From the NCBI GenBank assembly GCA_040080835.1, contig JBEBHP010000009.1, positions 121,410 through 185,409 on the forward strand: a DNA stretch of 64,000 nucleotides, read 5' to 3'. The notes below the pieces were generated by a model. The model ran no database searches and had not been told where the DNA came from. It saw nothing but the letters and a program-made list of their open reading frames with translations. How positions within the stretch are numbered: the first letter of the stretch is position 1; every line of letters begins with the position of its first letter. This stretch comes from SZUA-430 sp040080835. GTDB taxonomy: Bacteria > Pseudomonadota > Alphaproteobacteria > Micropepsales > Micropepsaceae. A program made the position numbers and the translations under genes. Below, in pieces: positions 1 to 9,336 of the stretch.

Positions 1-20
1 CAAGTCCGATTGAAGGCCGA

Positions 21-1352
21 ATGAGCTCGCAGCCCCCCCCCGGAAGCAACTGGTTGGAAAATATTCGGGCGAATTTTGCGCCCGAGGAAGCCGGAACAGG
101 TACGACGACCGAGTTGGGGCGCAAGCGGGCCATCGCGCTTTTGTTCGTCTGCCTGATCGGAAATGGCATCGGCCAAACGCTGATGTTTGCAATCCTCCCG
201 CCGCTTGCGCGGGATCTGGGCCTCAGTGAATTCCAGGTTGGATCCATCTTTGCGGTTTCGGCCACAATTTGGGTGTTCTCGTCTGCGTATTGGGGCGCGC
301 GCAGTGATCGCATGGGGCGCCGCCCGGTCATCCTTATCGGGTTGATTGCTTTCGGCGTGTCGACGCTCAGCTTCGCAAGCGTAATGGGGCTGGGGCTCTG
401 GGGCATGCTCACGCCGCTCTGGACCTACATCCTGCTGATCGCCTCGCGCTCGATCTTTGGCATTTTCGGCTCCGGCGCATATCCGGCTTCTCAAGCCTAC
501 ATCGCCGACCGGACGACAGCTGAAGAACGCACTGAAGGCATGGCAACATTGAACGCGGCCTTCGGTCTGGGAGCGGCCGTTGGGCCCGGTATCGGCGCCG
601 CGCTTACGGTCATGGGTGTGATCGCTCCGATATTTTTTGTTGGCATAGTGGGGCTGAGTTCAGCCGTTGCCATCTGGCTGCTGTTGCCAGAACGCTCGGC
701 ACCCCACCAGCGTGCCGAGCTCAAACCACTTTCGTGGTTGGACGAGCGTGTCCTGCCATTTGTGATCTTTGCCGTTGTTCAGGGCACAGCGGGTGCGATT
801 CCCATCCAGACGATTGCGTTCGTCATTCGCGATTTACTGCACACCTCGACAACGGACACGCAGCAATTGGCCGGCGTGGGGCTGATGTGCTCGGCAATTG
901 CCTCACTGTTTTCCCAATTCGTGCTCGTGCAACGCTTCAAGCTGCGGACACGGTTCCTGATATACTCCGGCATTATCGTCGCATTGCTTTCAAACCTTCT
1001 GATCATCCTGGTCATTGCGTCACCGAACTACGGGTTGATTGCGTTTTCGCTCATGCTTTCCGGATTGGGCTTCGGCATGTTGCGACCAGGCTTCGCCGGA
1101 GCCGCGTCCCTTGCTGTCTCAACTGAAGAGCAGGGCGCAATGGCAGGATTGACCGGCGGAGCAGGCGCATCCGGCTTCATCTTTGCGCCGCTGATCGGCA
1201 ATTCCCTCTACGCGATCCATCCTTCGCTGCCCTATATTCTGGGAGCGGTGCTCATGCTCGCTCTGTTGCTCTACATGCTGAAAAGCAGGGCGCTGAAAGA
1301 TGCGATCATTCGCGATCACCACGACTTGCCGCAACCGGATCCTCCAGCCTAG
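21..1352 (+). CDS. MFS transporter, 12-TM permease
   Basis: A 443-residue major facilitator superfamily permease of the inner membrane. The first about 38 residues are hydrophilic, then hydrophobic segments run to the C-terminus. The loop between helices 2 and 3 carries the family motif A (GARSDRMGRRP, about residue 93), typical of proton-coupled drug or metabolite exporters. A GAAGG ribosome-binding site lies just upstream of the ATG. The gene converges on the transglycosylase gene with two bases between them. The substrate cannot be read from the sequence; nothing nearby suggests one. Confidence 0.9.
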   Translation: MSSQPPPGSNWLENIRANFAPEEAGTGTTTELGRKRAIALLFVCLIGNGIGQTLMFAILPPLARDLGLSEFQVGSIFAVSATIWVFSSAYWGARSDRMGRRPVILIGLIAFGVSTLSFASVMGLGLWGMLTPLWTYILLIASRSIFGIFGSGAYPASQAYIADRTTAEERTEGMATLNAAFGLGAAVGPGIGAALTVMGVIAPIFFVGIVGLSSAVAIWLLLPERSAPHQRAELKPLSWLDERVLPFVIFAVVQGTAGAIPIQTIAFVIRDLLHTSTTDTQQLAGVGLMCSAIASLFSQFVLVQRFKLRTRFLIYSGIIVALLSNLLIILVIASPNYGLIAFSLMLSGLGFGMLRPGFAGAASLAVSTEEQGAMAGLTGGAGASGFIFAPLIGNSLYAIHPSLPYILGAVLMLALLLYMLKSRALKDAIIRDHHDLPQPDPPA

Positions 1353-1354
1353 GC

Positions 1355-2653
1355 CTAGTTCTGTGCGCGCAGCACCTGAAGCAGGCTCATCGTCGCAAAG
1401 CCGTCCGCAGGCAAACTGCTTTTCTTCTGGAATGCGCGAATGGCCTCGCGCGATTTCTTGCCCAGTACGCCGTCCGGTTCGCCAACTTCATAGCCCTGCT
1501 TTACAAGCAGGGACTGCAGTTCGAAGCGGTCCGTTCGTGACAGGATAGGGGACTCTCCTCGCGGCCAGGGCGTTGTGAAGCCGGAGCCACCGTCAAATCG
1601 ATTTGCGAGTTGGCAAATGGCAAGCGCGTAGGAAATTGCGTTGTTGTAGGCAAGTACAGCCTTGAAATTCGGATATGCGATGAAAGCTGGACCCTTGTGT
1701 CCACCCGGCAGCAGGATAGCCGCTGCAGCGTCCTTGCGGACACCTTCGACGCTTGCCAGCGCCCGCCCGCTCGCCAGCTTGACCGACATACCGCTCCACT
1801 CGCTGATCGGCTTTTCGATGGAAATGTCGGCGCTGGAATAGTCGAAATCCTGCGGCAGCCTGACTTCGTCAAAGCACGGACCATCCTTCTGCCAGCCCTT
1901 GCTCGCAAGATAGTTGGCGGTCGAATTGAACACATCGGAGTGTGTGTTCCAGAGGTCGCGGCGACCATCGCCATTGCCGTCTTCTGCGTATTGCAGGAAC
2001 ACGGTTGGGATAAATTGGGTTTGCCCCATCGCACCGGCCCACGATCCGATCATTCGTCCAGGCTCAATGTCACCAGACTGAATGATTTTCAGCGCTGCAA
2101 TCAGTTGCTCGCGGCCAAACGCGGCTCTCCGACCATCGAATGCCAAAGTGGAGAGCGCTTCAATGACATTGAAGCCACCCAGGTTGCTGCCGAAATTGCT
2201 TTCAAGGCTCCAGATCGCGGTCACAATGCTCGGCGGCACACCATGGGCTCTTTCCGAACGTGCCAGCGTCTTGCGGTATTTGTGCAAGTTTTCGCGTGCC
2301 TTTTTGATCCGGTCCGACGAGACGGCACTATCCATATAGTCCCATATCGCCCGGCTGAACTCTGGCTGGTTTTCATTCAACTCGATGACCCGCTGGTTGA
2401 GGCGGACTTTGGCAAACGACCGGTCAAAGGTCTCGGGACTGATTCCCTGGGAAAGAGCGTCGGACCGGAAGGATTGCAGCCAATTGGAAAATTCAGGCGT
2501 TCGGTCGACCGGGTCGTCATAGACCGGACTGGACATGCGCACATTGCCGTCCGCTCTTGCGGCATAAACGCCCAGTGCAACAGGCAAAAGAGCCAAAACC
2601 GCGGCAAGCAGGCCAATTCGAACAGTACTCAACACAGGACGCACCTCATTCAC
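1355..2653 (-). CDS. mltB: lytic murein transglycosylase, MltB type, with C-terminal peptidoglycan-binding domain
   Basis: Periplasmic enzyme that cleaves the MurNAc-GlcNAc bond of peptidoglycan and leaves 1,6-anhydro ends. From the GTG at 2653 it has 432 residues: a signal sequence of about 34 residues with a leucine/alanine core, then an SLT_2 catalytic domain. The probable catalytic glutamate is E151 in SLESNFG, and downstream motifs such as GAMGQTQFIPT match the family. The last about 60 residues form a PG_binding_1 domain. I prefer the GTG at 2653 over the ATG at 2743 because it puts the hydrophobic core directly behind a short basic start. Whether it is membrane anchored or freely periplasmic is open: there is no clear lipobox. 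Confidence 0.9.
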   Translation of the reverse strand: MNEVRPVLSTVRIGLLAAVLALLPVALGVYAARADGNVRMSSPVYDDPVDRTPEFSNWLQSFRSDALSQGISPETFDRSFAKVRLNQRVIELNENQPEFSRAIWDYMDSAVSSDRIKKARENLHKYRKTLARSERAHGVPPSIVTAIWSLESNFGSNLGGFNVIEALSTLAFDGRRAAFGREQLIAALKIIQSGDIEPGRMIGSWAGAMGQTQFIPTVFLQYAEDGNGDGRRDLWNTHSDVFNSTANYLASKGWQKDGPCFDEVRLPQDFDYSSADISIEKPISEWSGMSVKLASGRALASVEGVRKDAAAAILLPGGHKGPAFIAYPNFKAVLAYNNAISYALAICQLANRFDGGSGFTTPWPRGESPILSRTDRFELQSLLVKQGYEVGEPDGVLGKKSREAIRAFQKKSSLPADGFATMSLLQVLRAQN

Positions 2654-2722
2654 CCCCAAAGCGATGCCATGACGGGCGACCCGAACGCAAGGGAAACGGC
2701 CACAACTTGGGCTCTTTGCGCG

Positions 2723-2751
2723 TTGACAACTCTCGACAGCCACACTATTGG
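2723..2751 (+). promoter_or_regulatory. sigma-70 type promoter of rpmJ
   Basis: TTGACA (2723-2728), a 17-base spacer and TATTGG (2746-2751). Transcription would start near 2758 and leave a leader of about 46 bases before rpmJ. The leader contains a GC-rich inverted repeat around GGGCCC. This is one of the best -35/-10 matches seen in the window. Confidence 0.6.
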
Positions 2752-2803
2752 TCCGGCCCTCAAATTTGGGCCCACAACGGGCCGCATGTCGCGGGTAAGA
2801 ACT

Positions 2804-2929
2804 ATGAAGATCCGGAATTCGTTAAAATCGTTGAAGAGCCGCGACAAGGACTGCCGCGTGATCCGCCGCAAAGGCCGAGTTTACGTCATCAACAAGAAGA
2901 ACCCGCGCTTCAAGGCGCGTCAGGGTTGA
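2804..2929 (+). CDS. rpmJ: 50S ribosomal protein L36, cysteine-poor type
   Basis: A 41-residue basic protein of the large ribosomal subunit. It begins MKIRNSLKSLKSRDKDCRV and ends KARQG, the usual form in Alphaproteobacteria. It has one cysteine instead of the C3H set that binds zinc in the E. coli type, so it is the zinc-independent form. It stands alone behind its own promoter at 2723-2751. The larger open frame that contains it upstream is antisense to mltB and is not a gene. Confidence 0.93.
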   Translation: MKIRNSLKSLKSRDKDCRVIRRKGRVYVINKKNPRFKARQG

Positions 2930-2994
2930 TTTTCTTCTGCCTGTGTCCAAGGTTTTCCTAGCGCCCTGACGAGGGGTTGCGGATACTCGCGCGC

Positions 2995-4479
2995 ATGCAA
3001 ATGCCGCTCCCCGATCCTGACCTGCTGCGACAGCGGCCATTTCTGATTGCAAGACTTCGCAAACTGATACCAGAAGGCGTGATCGCTGATGATGACGCCC
3101 TCGTCGCGTATGACACGGACGCATTGACGGCCTACCGCCAGAAGCCGATGGCTGTTGTCTTGCCAAAGACGGCCGACGAAGTCAGTGCGGTTTTGCGGTT
3201 CTGCGCTGAATACGGTGTGAAGGTCGTGCCGCGGGGTGCCGGCACTTCATTGTCCGGCGGCGCTCTCCCGGTAAGCGATGGCATCGTCATTGGCTTGTCC
3301 CGAATGAGCACGATCCTGGACGTCGATCTGGAAAACAGGTGCGCCGTCGTTCAACCCGGGGTCACGAACCTCGCCATCACACGCGCAGTTCAGGACAGAG
3401 GATTTTACTACGCGCCAGACCCATCAAGCCAGGTCGCGTGCACCATCGGCGGCAATGTCGCCGAGAACTCGGGCGGCATCCATTGCCTGAAATATGGTTT
3501 GACGACGAATAATCTCATGGGTGTCGAATTCGCATTGATGGATGGAACCCGCGTCCGGTTTGGAGGCAAGGCGCACGACGCTCCCGGTCTCGACCTGCTC
3601 GGACTCGTGACGGGCTCGGAGGGCCTTTTGGGAATCGTCACAGAGGTGACAGTTCGATTGCGTCCTGTACCCACATCCACCGAAGCGCTGTTGATCGCGT
3701 TTCCGACAATTGAACTGGCAGGAGCTTGCGTCGCTGGGATCATTGCAGCTGGAATTATCCCTGCTGCAATGGAAATCATGGACCGCTCGGCGATGGATGC
3801 AATCGAGGCATATTCAAGTCCGGGCTACCCTAAAACAGCTGGTGCGATTCTCATCGCGGAGGTGGATGGTGCGCCAGTTGAAGTCGAAACTGCCGCTGGC
3901 GACATCGAGCGCATCGCAAAGGCGAACGCATCCATGTCCTCAGCGCGTGCCGCATCGCTCATCGAGCGCAATCGCATTTGGGCGGGACGCAAGGCTGCTT
4001 TCGCTGCGGCCGGGCGGATCGCGCCAGACATGTTGTGCATGGATGGAACGATTCCGCGTCGCGAACTCGCAGGTGTTCTCGGACGTATAGGTGAAATGTC
4101 CCTGAGATTTGGGCTGCCAGTTGCAAATGTGTTTCATGCTGGTGACGGAAACCTGCACCCTCTCATAATGTTTGATGCAATGAAGACGGGTGATCTTGAA
4201 CGCGCCGAAGCATTTGGCGCTGAGATCCTGAAGCTGTGCGTGGAAGTGGGCGGTGTGCTGACGGGCGAGCACGGCGTGGGCGTCGAAAAACGCGATCTGA
4301 TGCCACTGATGTTCAGTGAAACGGATCTGGCAGTTCAGGAACGGGTCAAATGCGCCTTTGATCCCGCACAGTTGCTGAACCCCGGAAAAGTATTCCCGTC
4401 GCTTTCCGCCTGCATAGAAGGTGGCGCGACGCACGTTCATGACGGTCGCATGCGCTTTCCGAATTTGCCGCGACTGTGA
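2995..4479 (+). CDS. glcD: glycolate oxidase subunit GlcD (FAD-linked)
   Basis: Catalytic FAD subunit of membrane-associated glycolate oxidase, which oxidises glycolate to glyoxylate. About 494 residues: an N-terminal PCMH-type FAD domain (VVPRGAGTSLSGG around residue 75) and a C-terminal FAD-oxidase domain ending with HAGDGNLHP and GEHGVGVEKR. The start is uncertain. A TTG at 2977 directly abuts GAGGGG, and ATGs lie at 2995 and 3001; I chose 2995. It is first in the operon glcDEF and overlaps glcE by four bases. GlcD is close to D-lactate dehydrogenases, but the glcE and glcF neighbours favour glycolate oxidase. Confidence 0.93.
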   Translation: MQMPLPDPDLLRQRPFLIARLRKLIPEGVIADDDALVAYDTDALTAYRQKPMAVVLPKTADEVSAVLRFCAEYGVKVVPRGAGTSLSGGALPVSDGIVIGLSRMSTILDVDLENRCAVVQPGVTNLAITRAVQDRGFYYAPDPSSQVACTIGGNVAENSGGIHCLKYGLTTNNLMGVEFALMDGTRVRFGGKAHDAPGLDLLGLVTGSEGLLGIVTEVTVRLRPVPTSTEALLIAFPTIELAGACVAGIIAAGIIPAAMEIMDRSAMDAIEAYSSPGYPKTAGAILIAEVDGAPVEVETAAGDIERIAKANASMSSARAASLIERNRIWAGRKAAFAAAGRIAPDMLCMDGTIPRRELAGVLGRIGEMSLRFGLPVANVFHAGDGNLHPLIMFDAMKTGDLERAEAFGAEILKLCVEVGGVLTGEHGVGVEKRDLMPLMFSETDLAVQERVKCAFDPAQLLNPGKVFPSLSACIEGGATHVHDGRMRFPNLPRL

Positions 4480-5669
4480 AGACGGATGCAATGACGCTGC
4501 TGACGCCCGCCACGGATGACCAACTGGTTGAAGCGATCAAGTCTGCAAACCAGAACAACTCGCCGCTCGAGATCATAGGCGGTGGCTCGAAACGAAGTGT
4601 TGGCCGCAAGCCATTTGGGCGACCAATCAGCATGTCCGCATTCTCGGGTATCACCTCGTATGAGCCCGAAGAAATGGTGATTACCGCACAGGCCGGAACC
4701 TCCCTGCTGGAAATCGAGAGTGCACTTCGCTCGCAGGGACAGTGCCTTGCATTTGAGCCTCCATCCTCGACGACACTCTGGTCAGAAAAAGGGGCGGCGG
4801 CAACGATCGGCGGCACGATTGCTGCTGCCGTCAGCGGACCAAGGAGGTTTGCCGTCGGCGCGGCGCGCGATCACTTGCTGGGCTTCAGGGCGGTGAACGG
4901 CAAGGGCGAATTGTTCAAGGGCGGAGGAAAGGTCGTAAAGAATGTTACCGGCTATGATCTTCCAAAACTGGCGGCCGGTTCTTTTGGAACTCTGTTTGCA
5001 ATGACCGAAGTGACGCTCCGGACATTTCCGGCGGCTCGGGCAACAATTGGCGTTAGCATTCCAGGGTTGGAGATGGCGACAGGTCTGGCTTGCCTGCGAA
5101 AACTCAGCATGTCGCCTCTGGAGCCGACGGGATTGAGTTACCTGCCCAGGGAATCTGCAAGGCAGGCATTCGGCATTCAGCACTCACTCACACTCATCCG
5201 CTTCGAAGGCGACAGGGCCGGCGCGTCTGCGCGGGCAGCCGACGCAGTCGCCATGGTCGGCACGTCGGCCGAAATTGTTGATGACGAAATGACCATTGTA
5301 AGGTTCAGGGCGATTGCCGACGCAGCCCCCTTGCTTGACGACAATGCCGATATCTGGCGCCTTTCGATTCCACCAACCGAAGCCGGGAATGCAATTTCAA
5401 AATTATCGCCGACAAGATACCTCGCCGATTGGGCCGGTGGCTTGTTGTGGCTGCAAATGCCCACACAATACAATCCTGCCACCATTCACGCAGTGGCAGC
5501 CAGCAACGGAGGGCACGCAACGTGGGTACGAAGGCAGCAGGATGCAACCGATCTCGAAGATGTGTTCCCGCCAATGGATGCGGCAACGACTGTCCTGACA
5601 GCGCGCCTGAAGCAGGCCTTCGATCCCGGACGGGTGCTCAATCGCGGCCGGATGTATAAAGATATCTAG
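4476..5669 (+). CDS. glcE: glycolate oxidase subunit GlcE (FAD-binding)
   Basis: Second FAD-binding subunit of glycolate oxidase, 397 residues, with the FAD_binding_4 signatures GGGSKRSVGR and GGTIAAAVSGPRR and the usual C-terminus FDPGRVLNRGRM. It starts at a GTG in a GTGA overlap with the glcD stop, so translational coupling is likely; an in-frame ATG at 4491 is the alternative. Three bases separate its stop from glcF. It needs GlcD and GlcF for activity in the family. Confidence 0.92.
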   Translation: MKTDAMTLLTPATDDQLVEAIKSANQNNSPLEIIGGGSKRSVGRKPFGRPISMSAFSGITSYEPEEMVITAQAGTSLLEIESALRSQGQCLAFEPPSSTTLWSEKGAAATIGGTIAAAVSGPRRFAVGAARDHLLGFRAVNGKGELFKGGGKVVKNVTGYDLPKLAAGSFGTLFAMTEVTLRTFPAARATIGVSIPGLEMATGLACLRKLSMSPLEPTGLSYLPRESARQAFGIQHSLTLIRFEGDRAGASARAADAVAMVGTSAEIVDDEMTIVRFRAIADAAPLLDDNADIWRLSIPPTEAGNAISKLSPTRYLADWAGGLLWLQMPTQYNPATIHAVAASNGGHATWVRRQQDATDLEDVFPPMDAATTVLTARLKQAFDPGRVLNRGRMYKDI

Positions 5670-5672
5670 CAG

Positions 5673-6956
5673 ATGCGAACAAATTTTTCCGAAACACAGT
5701 TATCCGACCCGCGCCTGAAAGCAGCAGAGACTGCGCTGCGGGCATGCGTTCATTGCGGAATCTGCACGGCGACATGCCCGACATATGTGTTGCTCGGCGA
5801 TGAACTCGACAGTCCGCGTGGAAGGATCCAGCTCATTCAGCAAATGCTGGAAAAGGATTCAGTCCCAAATCCGAAAATCGTCACACACATCGATCGCTGT
5901 CTGTCTTGCCTTGCATGTGTAAGCGCGTGCCCGTCGGGAGTGAACTATCCAAGACTTGTCGATCAGGCCCGTATTCATATTGAAGCAAAACGAGCGCGTC
6001 CTTTCCTGCGCCAGTGGCCCCGCGATTTGTTGGGACTTGTTCTTCCGAAACGGCGCGTGCTTCGTGTGCTCTTGGCTGCAGGCAGGCTGATCGCGCCGCT
6101 GCGAACGCTAATGCCTGGATCGTTGCGTTCCATGCTGGACGCGGCTGCGAAGCTGCCGAAGCCGGAAGTGACGGCTGATCTGCCTGCGGCACTTGCGGCC
6201 TCCGGAGCAAACGCACGCGTCGCCTTGCACCTCGGTTGCGTACAGGAGGTGGTCGCGCCGCAGATCTCCAGGGCCTCTCTGCGTGTGTTGGCGCGCCTCA
6301 ATGTGCAAGCCGTCGTTGTCGAAGGCGATGGGTGCTGCGGCGCGCTCAATCACCATCTTGGTCAGGAAGCACGCGCCAGACGTCACGGCAGCACTTTGTG
6401 TAGCGACATAGCTGCATGTGAGCGCAATTCCCCAATTGGCGCCGTCATCACCACGGCAACAGGCTGTGGCGCCGTGATAAGGGATTATGGCTTTGTGTTG
6501 GGCTCGAGCGATGGAGCGATCACAGGCGCCAAAACGTTGGACATCATGGATTTTGTTTCCAGCCAGCGGCCTTTGCCGACGACTATCAGGAAGAAGCTTC
6601 GCGTGGCCTACCACAAACCATGCTCGCTTCAGCACGCAATGAAGAACGAAAATGCGGGCATCGGAGTTCTGAGACAGCTTGGCTTTGAAGTTGTTGAATC
6701 GCCCGACCAGGCATGTTGCGGATCTGCAGGCGTCTACAATGCACTCGAACCGGAAATTGCAGGCGCTCTGCAGCGACAAAAGTCTGCCGCGCTGGCGAAA
6801 CTGAATGCCGACCTGATTGTCACAGGAAACATCGGCTGCCTCGCACAGATTGCGACCGCCATTGGTACGCCGGTGTTGCATCCGATCGAACTCGTTGACT
6901 GGGCAACGGGAGGCCCGGCACCTGCAAAATTGGCTAACCTGCTCGGAGTTGAGTAG
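5673..6956 (+). CDS. glcF: glycolate oxidase iron-sulfur subunit GlcF
   Basis: Electron-transfer subunit of glycolate oxidase, 427 residues. Two ferredoxin-type 4Fe-4S clusters are visible: C25, C28, C31, C35 (CVHCGICTATCP) and C77, C80, C83, C87 (CLSCLACVSACP). Two CCG domains follow (GDGCCGALNHH and ACCGSAGVYN), as in heterodisulfide-reductase-like subunits. It passes electrons from GlcDE towards the quinone pool. It is the last gene of the operon; the 416 bases after it hold only a weak small frame. Confidence 0.94.
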   Translation: MRTNFSETQLSDPRLKAAETALRACVHCGICTATCPTYVLLGDELDSPRGRIQLIQQMLEKDSVPNPKIVTHIDRCLSCLACVSACPSGVNYPRLVDQARIHIEAKRARPFLRQWPRDLLGLVLPKRRVLRVLLAAGRLIAPLRTLMPGSLRSMLDAAAKLPKPEVTADLPAALAASGANARVALHLGCVQEVVAPQISRASLRVLARLNVQAVVVEGDGCCGALNHHLGQEARARRHGSTLCSDIAACERNSPIGAVITTATGCGAVIRDYGFVLGSSDGAITGAKTLDIMDFVSSQRPLPTTIRKKLRVAYHKPCSLQHAMKNENAGIGVLRQLGFEVVESPDQACCGSAGVYNALEPEIAGALQRQKSAALAKLNADLIVTGNIGCLAQIATAIGTPVLHPIELVDWATGGPAPAKLANLLGVE

Positions 6957-7126
6957 TGCCCTGTTGATCTCTACCTGGGCGCTAGTACTGCGGCGAATGC
7001 CACCTCGTTGACAGCGGATAATTGAACTCGCGTGTGGATACGGTCAGTCGCGCGTCTTTATCCGGACGCCAATTGCAGGCTCTGCTGAGGTGATCAGCAA
7101 GACAAGAAAGCAAAGGCTCCCGATAC
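6957..7126. other. intergenic gap after glcDEF
   Basis: Together with the doubtful zinc-ribbon frame that follows, this makes a 416-base stretch without a secure gene. I see no convincing terminator, promoter or RNA motif in it. Confidence 0.4.
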
Positions 7127-7372
7127 ATGCAACAAGACCGGATAGGTTGGCACTTCGCCCCCGCAGCTATGATTTGGTGTTGTCCTGATTGTCACGTGAA
7201 TTCACATGTCGATGATTGGTCCCGCTGCACGATCATCGACCACAGCGACATGGCTGAAGATGCTCGCCTGTGCCCGGAGTGCGGTTCTATCATCTCCGCG
7301 ACCGGATCGGCCACGATCGCCGGCATGGCGGAATCGGCTATGTCGCCAGGACTACACCTGCGCACCGCGTGA
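7127..7372 (+). CDS. possible small zinc-ribbon protein, unknown function
   Basis: An 81-residue frame in the gap between glcF and the amine oxidase gene. It contains CCPDCH near residue 18 and CPECG about 30 residues later, the spacing of a zinc ribbon. The rest has no recognisable domain. An AAAGG sits about ten bases before the ATG. The paired CPxC motifs are unlikely by chance, but I do not recognise the family. It might be an accident of base composition. The stop ends one base before the amine oxidase stop on the other strand. Confidence 0.35.
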   Translation: MQQDRIGWHFAPAAMIWCCPDCHVNSHVDDWSRCTIIDHSDMAEDARLCPECGSIISATGSATIAGMAESAMSPGLHLRTA

Positions 7373-8719
7373 CTAGGATGCAGATTTTCGCTTCAGCAGG
7401 CTGATGACACGGCGCGCACTGCTGCGACCGCTTTCATAGGCGCCGTGTACTGTCTGCACAGCTTTTCCACCCAGCGCTTCGCCCGCGAGGAAAACCCTGT
7501 CATTGATCGAGCCCTGCAGAACTTCGCGGGCTTGCAGGCCCCCGGGTTTCGCACATGCGACAGATCCAAACACAAGGGGATTGCGACCCCAATTCGTTGA
7601 TGCGCTGGAAAGCAGGCCCTTGTCAGCGTCAGTGCCAAGCATGGAACGCAAGCTCTCTCGTCCAAACTCGAAGCGGGTTTTGTCATTCTGAGATTCCAGG
7701 TCAACCGCCAGCGAGCCTCCGACGGAACATATCGCCATCGGTACTCCGAAGGGCCGGACCAGGAACTCGGTCCCTCTTTGATCTGCAGCCTGTGCAAGCA
7801 GCACGGAGTTCGGGGGAAACATTACTGTCGGACTCGTGTGTTCAAACGAATAGGCAATTTTGAGCAACGAACCCATCTGCAATTTCGAGAGTGCTGATTG
7901 CATGTCTGCGGTAAGTGCCGGCTCAATGGATATGGAACCTGCGGCCAGCACACCGGTCGAAACGGTGATGATCGCGGCTGCAGCAGAAATTGTTCCCTTG
8001 CTGGTGTAAACGCTCACGGTTCCGCGCGGTTCTGCGACGACACGATAGGCTGATGTGCTGATGGATATTGGCAATCCGGCAGCCAGTCGGGCAATCAGGG
8101 TTCCGACACCTTGCTTCACGAGACGGCTCGGCTCCGAGTCAGCACGATAGAACCAGTCCTTGACCGATATTTGTTCAAGATCCACACCGACATCAAGCGG
8201 CCCGATCTGGGTCGCTGCGGTAGGAAGCCAATCCTGCGACGCATCATCGACATCGGGCCAGTGAACAGCACTGGCCGCCACGTCACCTTCGTTTTCGGCC
8301 ACATCTGCCAGTGCCATGCTCAATGCATCGAATGCCCTTTCATAGGCCTCATTCGCACCCGGTGAAACAAGATGGCCGTTCGAGAACAACATTTCCTTTG
8401 GCTGGGCGAGAGAAGTCTCGAAACGGAAAAGTCTTGCAAAGCCAAACAATGGATTGTGGTCCGCGTCCCGCAACCACATCGCTCCCTGGTCGAAAGGCAT
8501 GCCAAAGCTTGCAGTATCGGTGTAGCAGCGACCTCCCACGCGGGGAGCGGCTTCCACGATCTGAACCCGCTTTCCGGCGTCAACCAGGACCTGCGCCGCG
8601 GCGAGCCCCGCCACCCCTGCGCCAATCACGACAACGTCCGGGTTTGCCATGAGGGGCGAACCAAACAGCACCGGCAAACTTGCAGAAATTCGGCCAAAGT
8701 CGCGCCGGGTAATCTTCAT
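7373..8719 (-). CDS. FAD-dependent amine oxidase, Tat-exported
   Basis: A 448-residue flavin monoamine oxidase-like protein. Starting at the ATG at 8719 it opens with a twin-arginine type sequence (MKITRRDFGRIS) and a short hydrophobic stretch, so folded export to the periplasm is likely. Next comes the dinucleotide fold VVVIGAGVAGLAAA, then GGR; the C-terminal FAD motif is VFLAGEALGG. The family oxidises amines, polyamines or related substrates to aldehydes with release of peroxide. The upstream ATG at 8743 would bury the Tat signal and is less likely. It is divergent from the TPR gene, with 39 bases between the starts. The substrate is unknown. Confidence 0.85.
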   Translation of the reverse strand: MKITRRDFGRISASLPVLFGSPLMANPDVVVIGAGVAGLAAAQVLVDAGKRVQIVEAAPRVGGRCYTDTASFGMPFDQGAMWLRDADHNPLFGFARLFRFETSLAQPKEMLFSNGHLVSPGANEAYERAFDALSMALADVAENEGDVAASAVHWPDVDDASQDWLPTAATQIGPLDVGVDLEQISVKDWFYRADSEPSRLVKQGVGTLIARLAAGLPISISTSAYRVVAEPRGTVSVYTSKGTISAAAAIITVSTGVLAAGSISIEPALTADMQSALSKLQMGSLLKIAYSFEHTSPTVMFPPNSVLLAQAADQRGTEFLVRPFGVPMAICSVGGSLAVDLESQNDKTRFEFGRESLRSMLGTDADKGLLSSASTNWGRNPLVFGSVACAKPGGLQAREVLQGSINDRVFLAGEALGGKAVQTVHGAYESGRSSARRVISLLKRKSAS

Positions 8720-8758
8720 GTTGCTCGCCGCTTGGATAAACACCTTTGATAACCTAGC

Positions 8759-9322
8759 ATGACCCGCATGCGGACAATGATACTTGTTATCACCATTTTT
8801 TGCGGGATTGTCGGGATCGCTTCAGCGGACCAGAACGACGTGCGCCTTGAGCGGCTGTTTAACCAATTGGCGGCCGTCCGGACTCCGCCGGAGGCGGACT
8901 TGCTCGTGGCACAAATAGACTCGATCTGGATGCAGTCCGGCAGCGACACGGTTGATCTTCTGATGTCTCGCGCGGCGGCGGCAGTGGAGGGGCAGGATTT
9001 CGATACCGCAATGCAGCTGCTGAATGTGACCGCCGAGATGCGTCCCGAATACGCAGAAGTCTGGTATCGCCGGGCTGAATTGTTGCTGCAGATGGACAGC
9101 CAGCAGGAAGCAGCGATGGACCTCTCAAAGGCAGTGCGTCTCGAACCTCGCAATTTTCGGGCTCATGCACTTTTGGGTCGTCTCGCAGATCTTGCGGGAA
9201 AGCGAGATGCAGCATTGTCCGCCTACAAGCGCGCGCTTGTGATCAACCCGATGTACGAAGCCGTAACCAAGCGGGCTGGCGAATTGAACGTGGAAGACAA
9301 GAAGCGTCCGCCACCGATCTAG
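8759..9322 (+). CDS. secreted TPR-repeat protein
   Basis: A 187-residue protein with a cleavable signal sequence (MTRMRTMILVITIFCGIVG, cleavage near ASA-DQ) and tetratricopeptide repeats from about residue 70 to 165, including EVWYRRAELLLQ and AHALLGRLADLAG. TPR proteins mediate protein contacts, so this is probably a periplasmic adaptor. In-frame ATGs at 8759, 8768 and 8777 are all possible starts. It stands alone and converges on pyk. Confidence 0.8.
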   Translation: MTRMRTMILVITIFCGIVGIASADQNDVRLERLFNQLAAVRTPPEADLLVAQIDSIWMQSGSDTVDLLMSRAAAAVEGQDFDTAMQLLNVTAEMRPEYAEVWYRRAELLLQMDSQQEAAMDLSKAVRLEPRNFRAHALLGRLADLAGKRDAALSAYKRALVINPMYEAVTKRAGELNVEDKKRPPPI

Positions 9323-9336
9323 ATTGTGGCGATGCT

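Noticed and set aside
1610..2802. Long plus-strand frame upstream of and in frame with rpmJ
   Set aside because: It is antisense to mltB, which has clear catalytic motifs; only the last 41 codons (rpmJ) are real.
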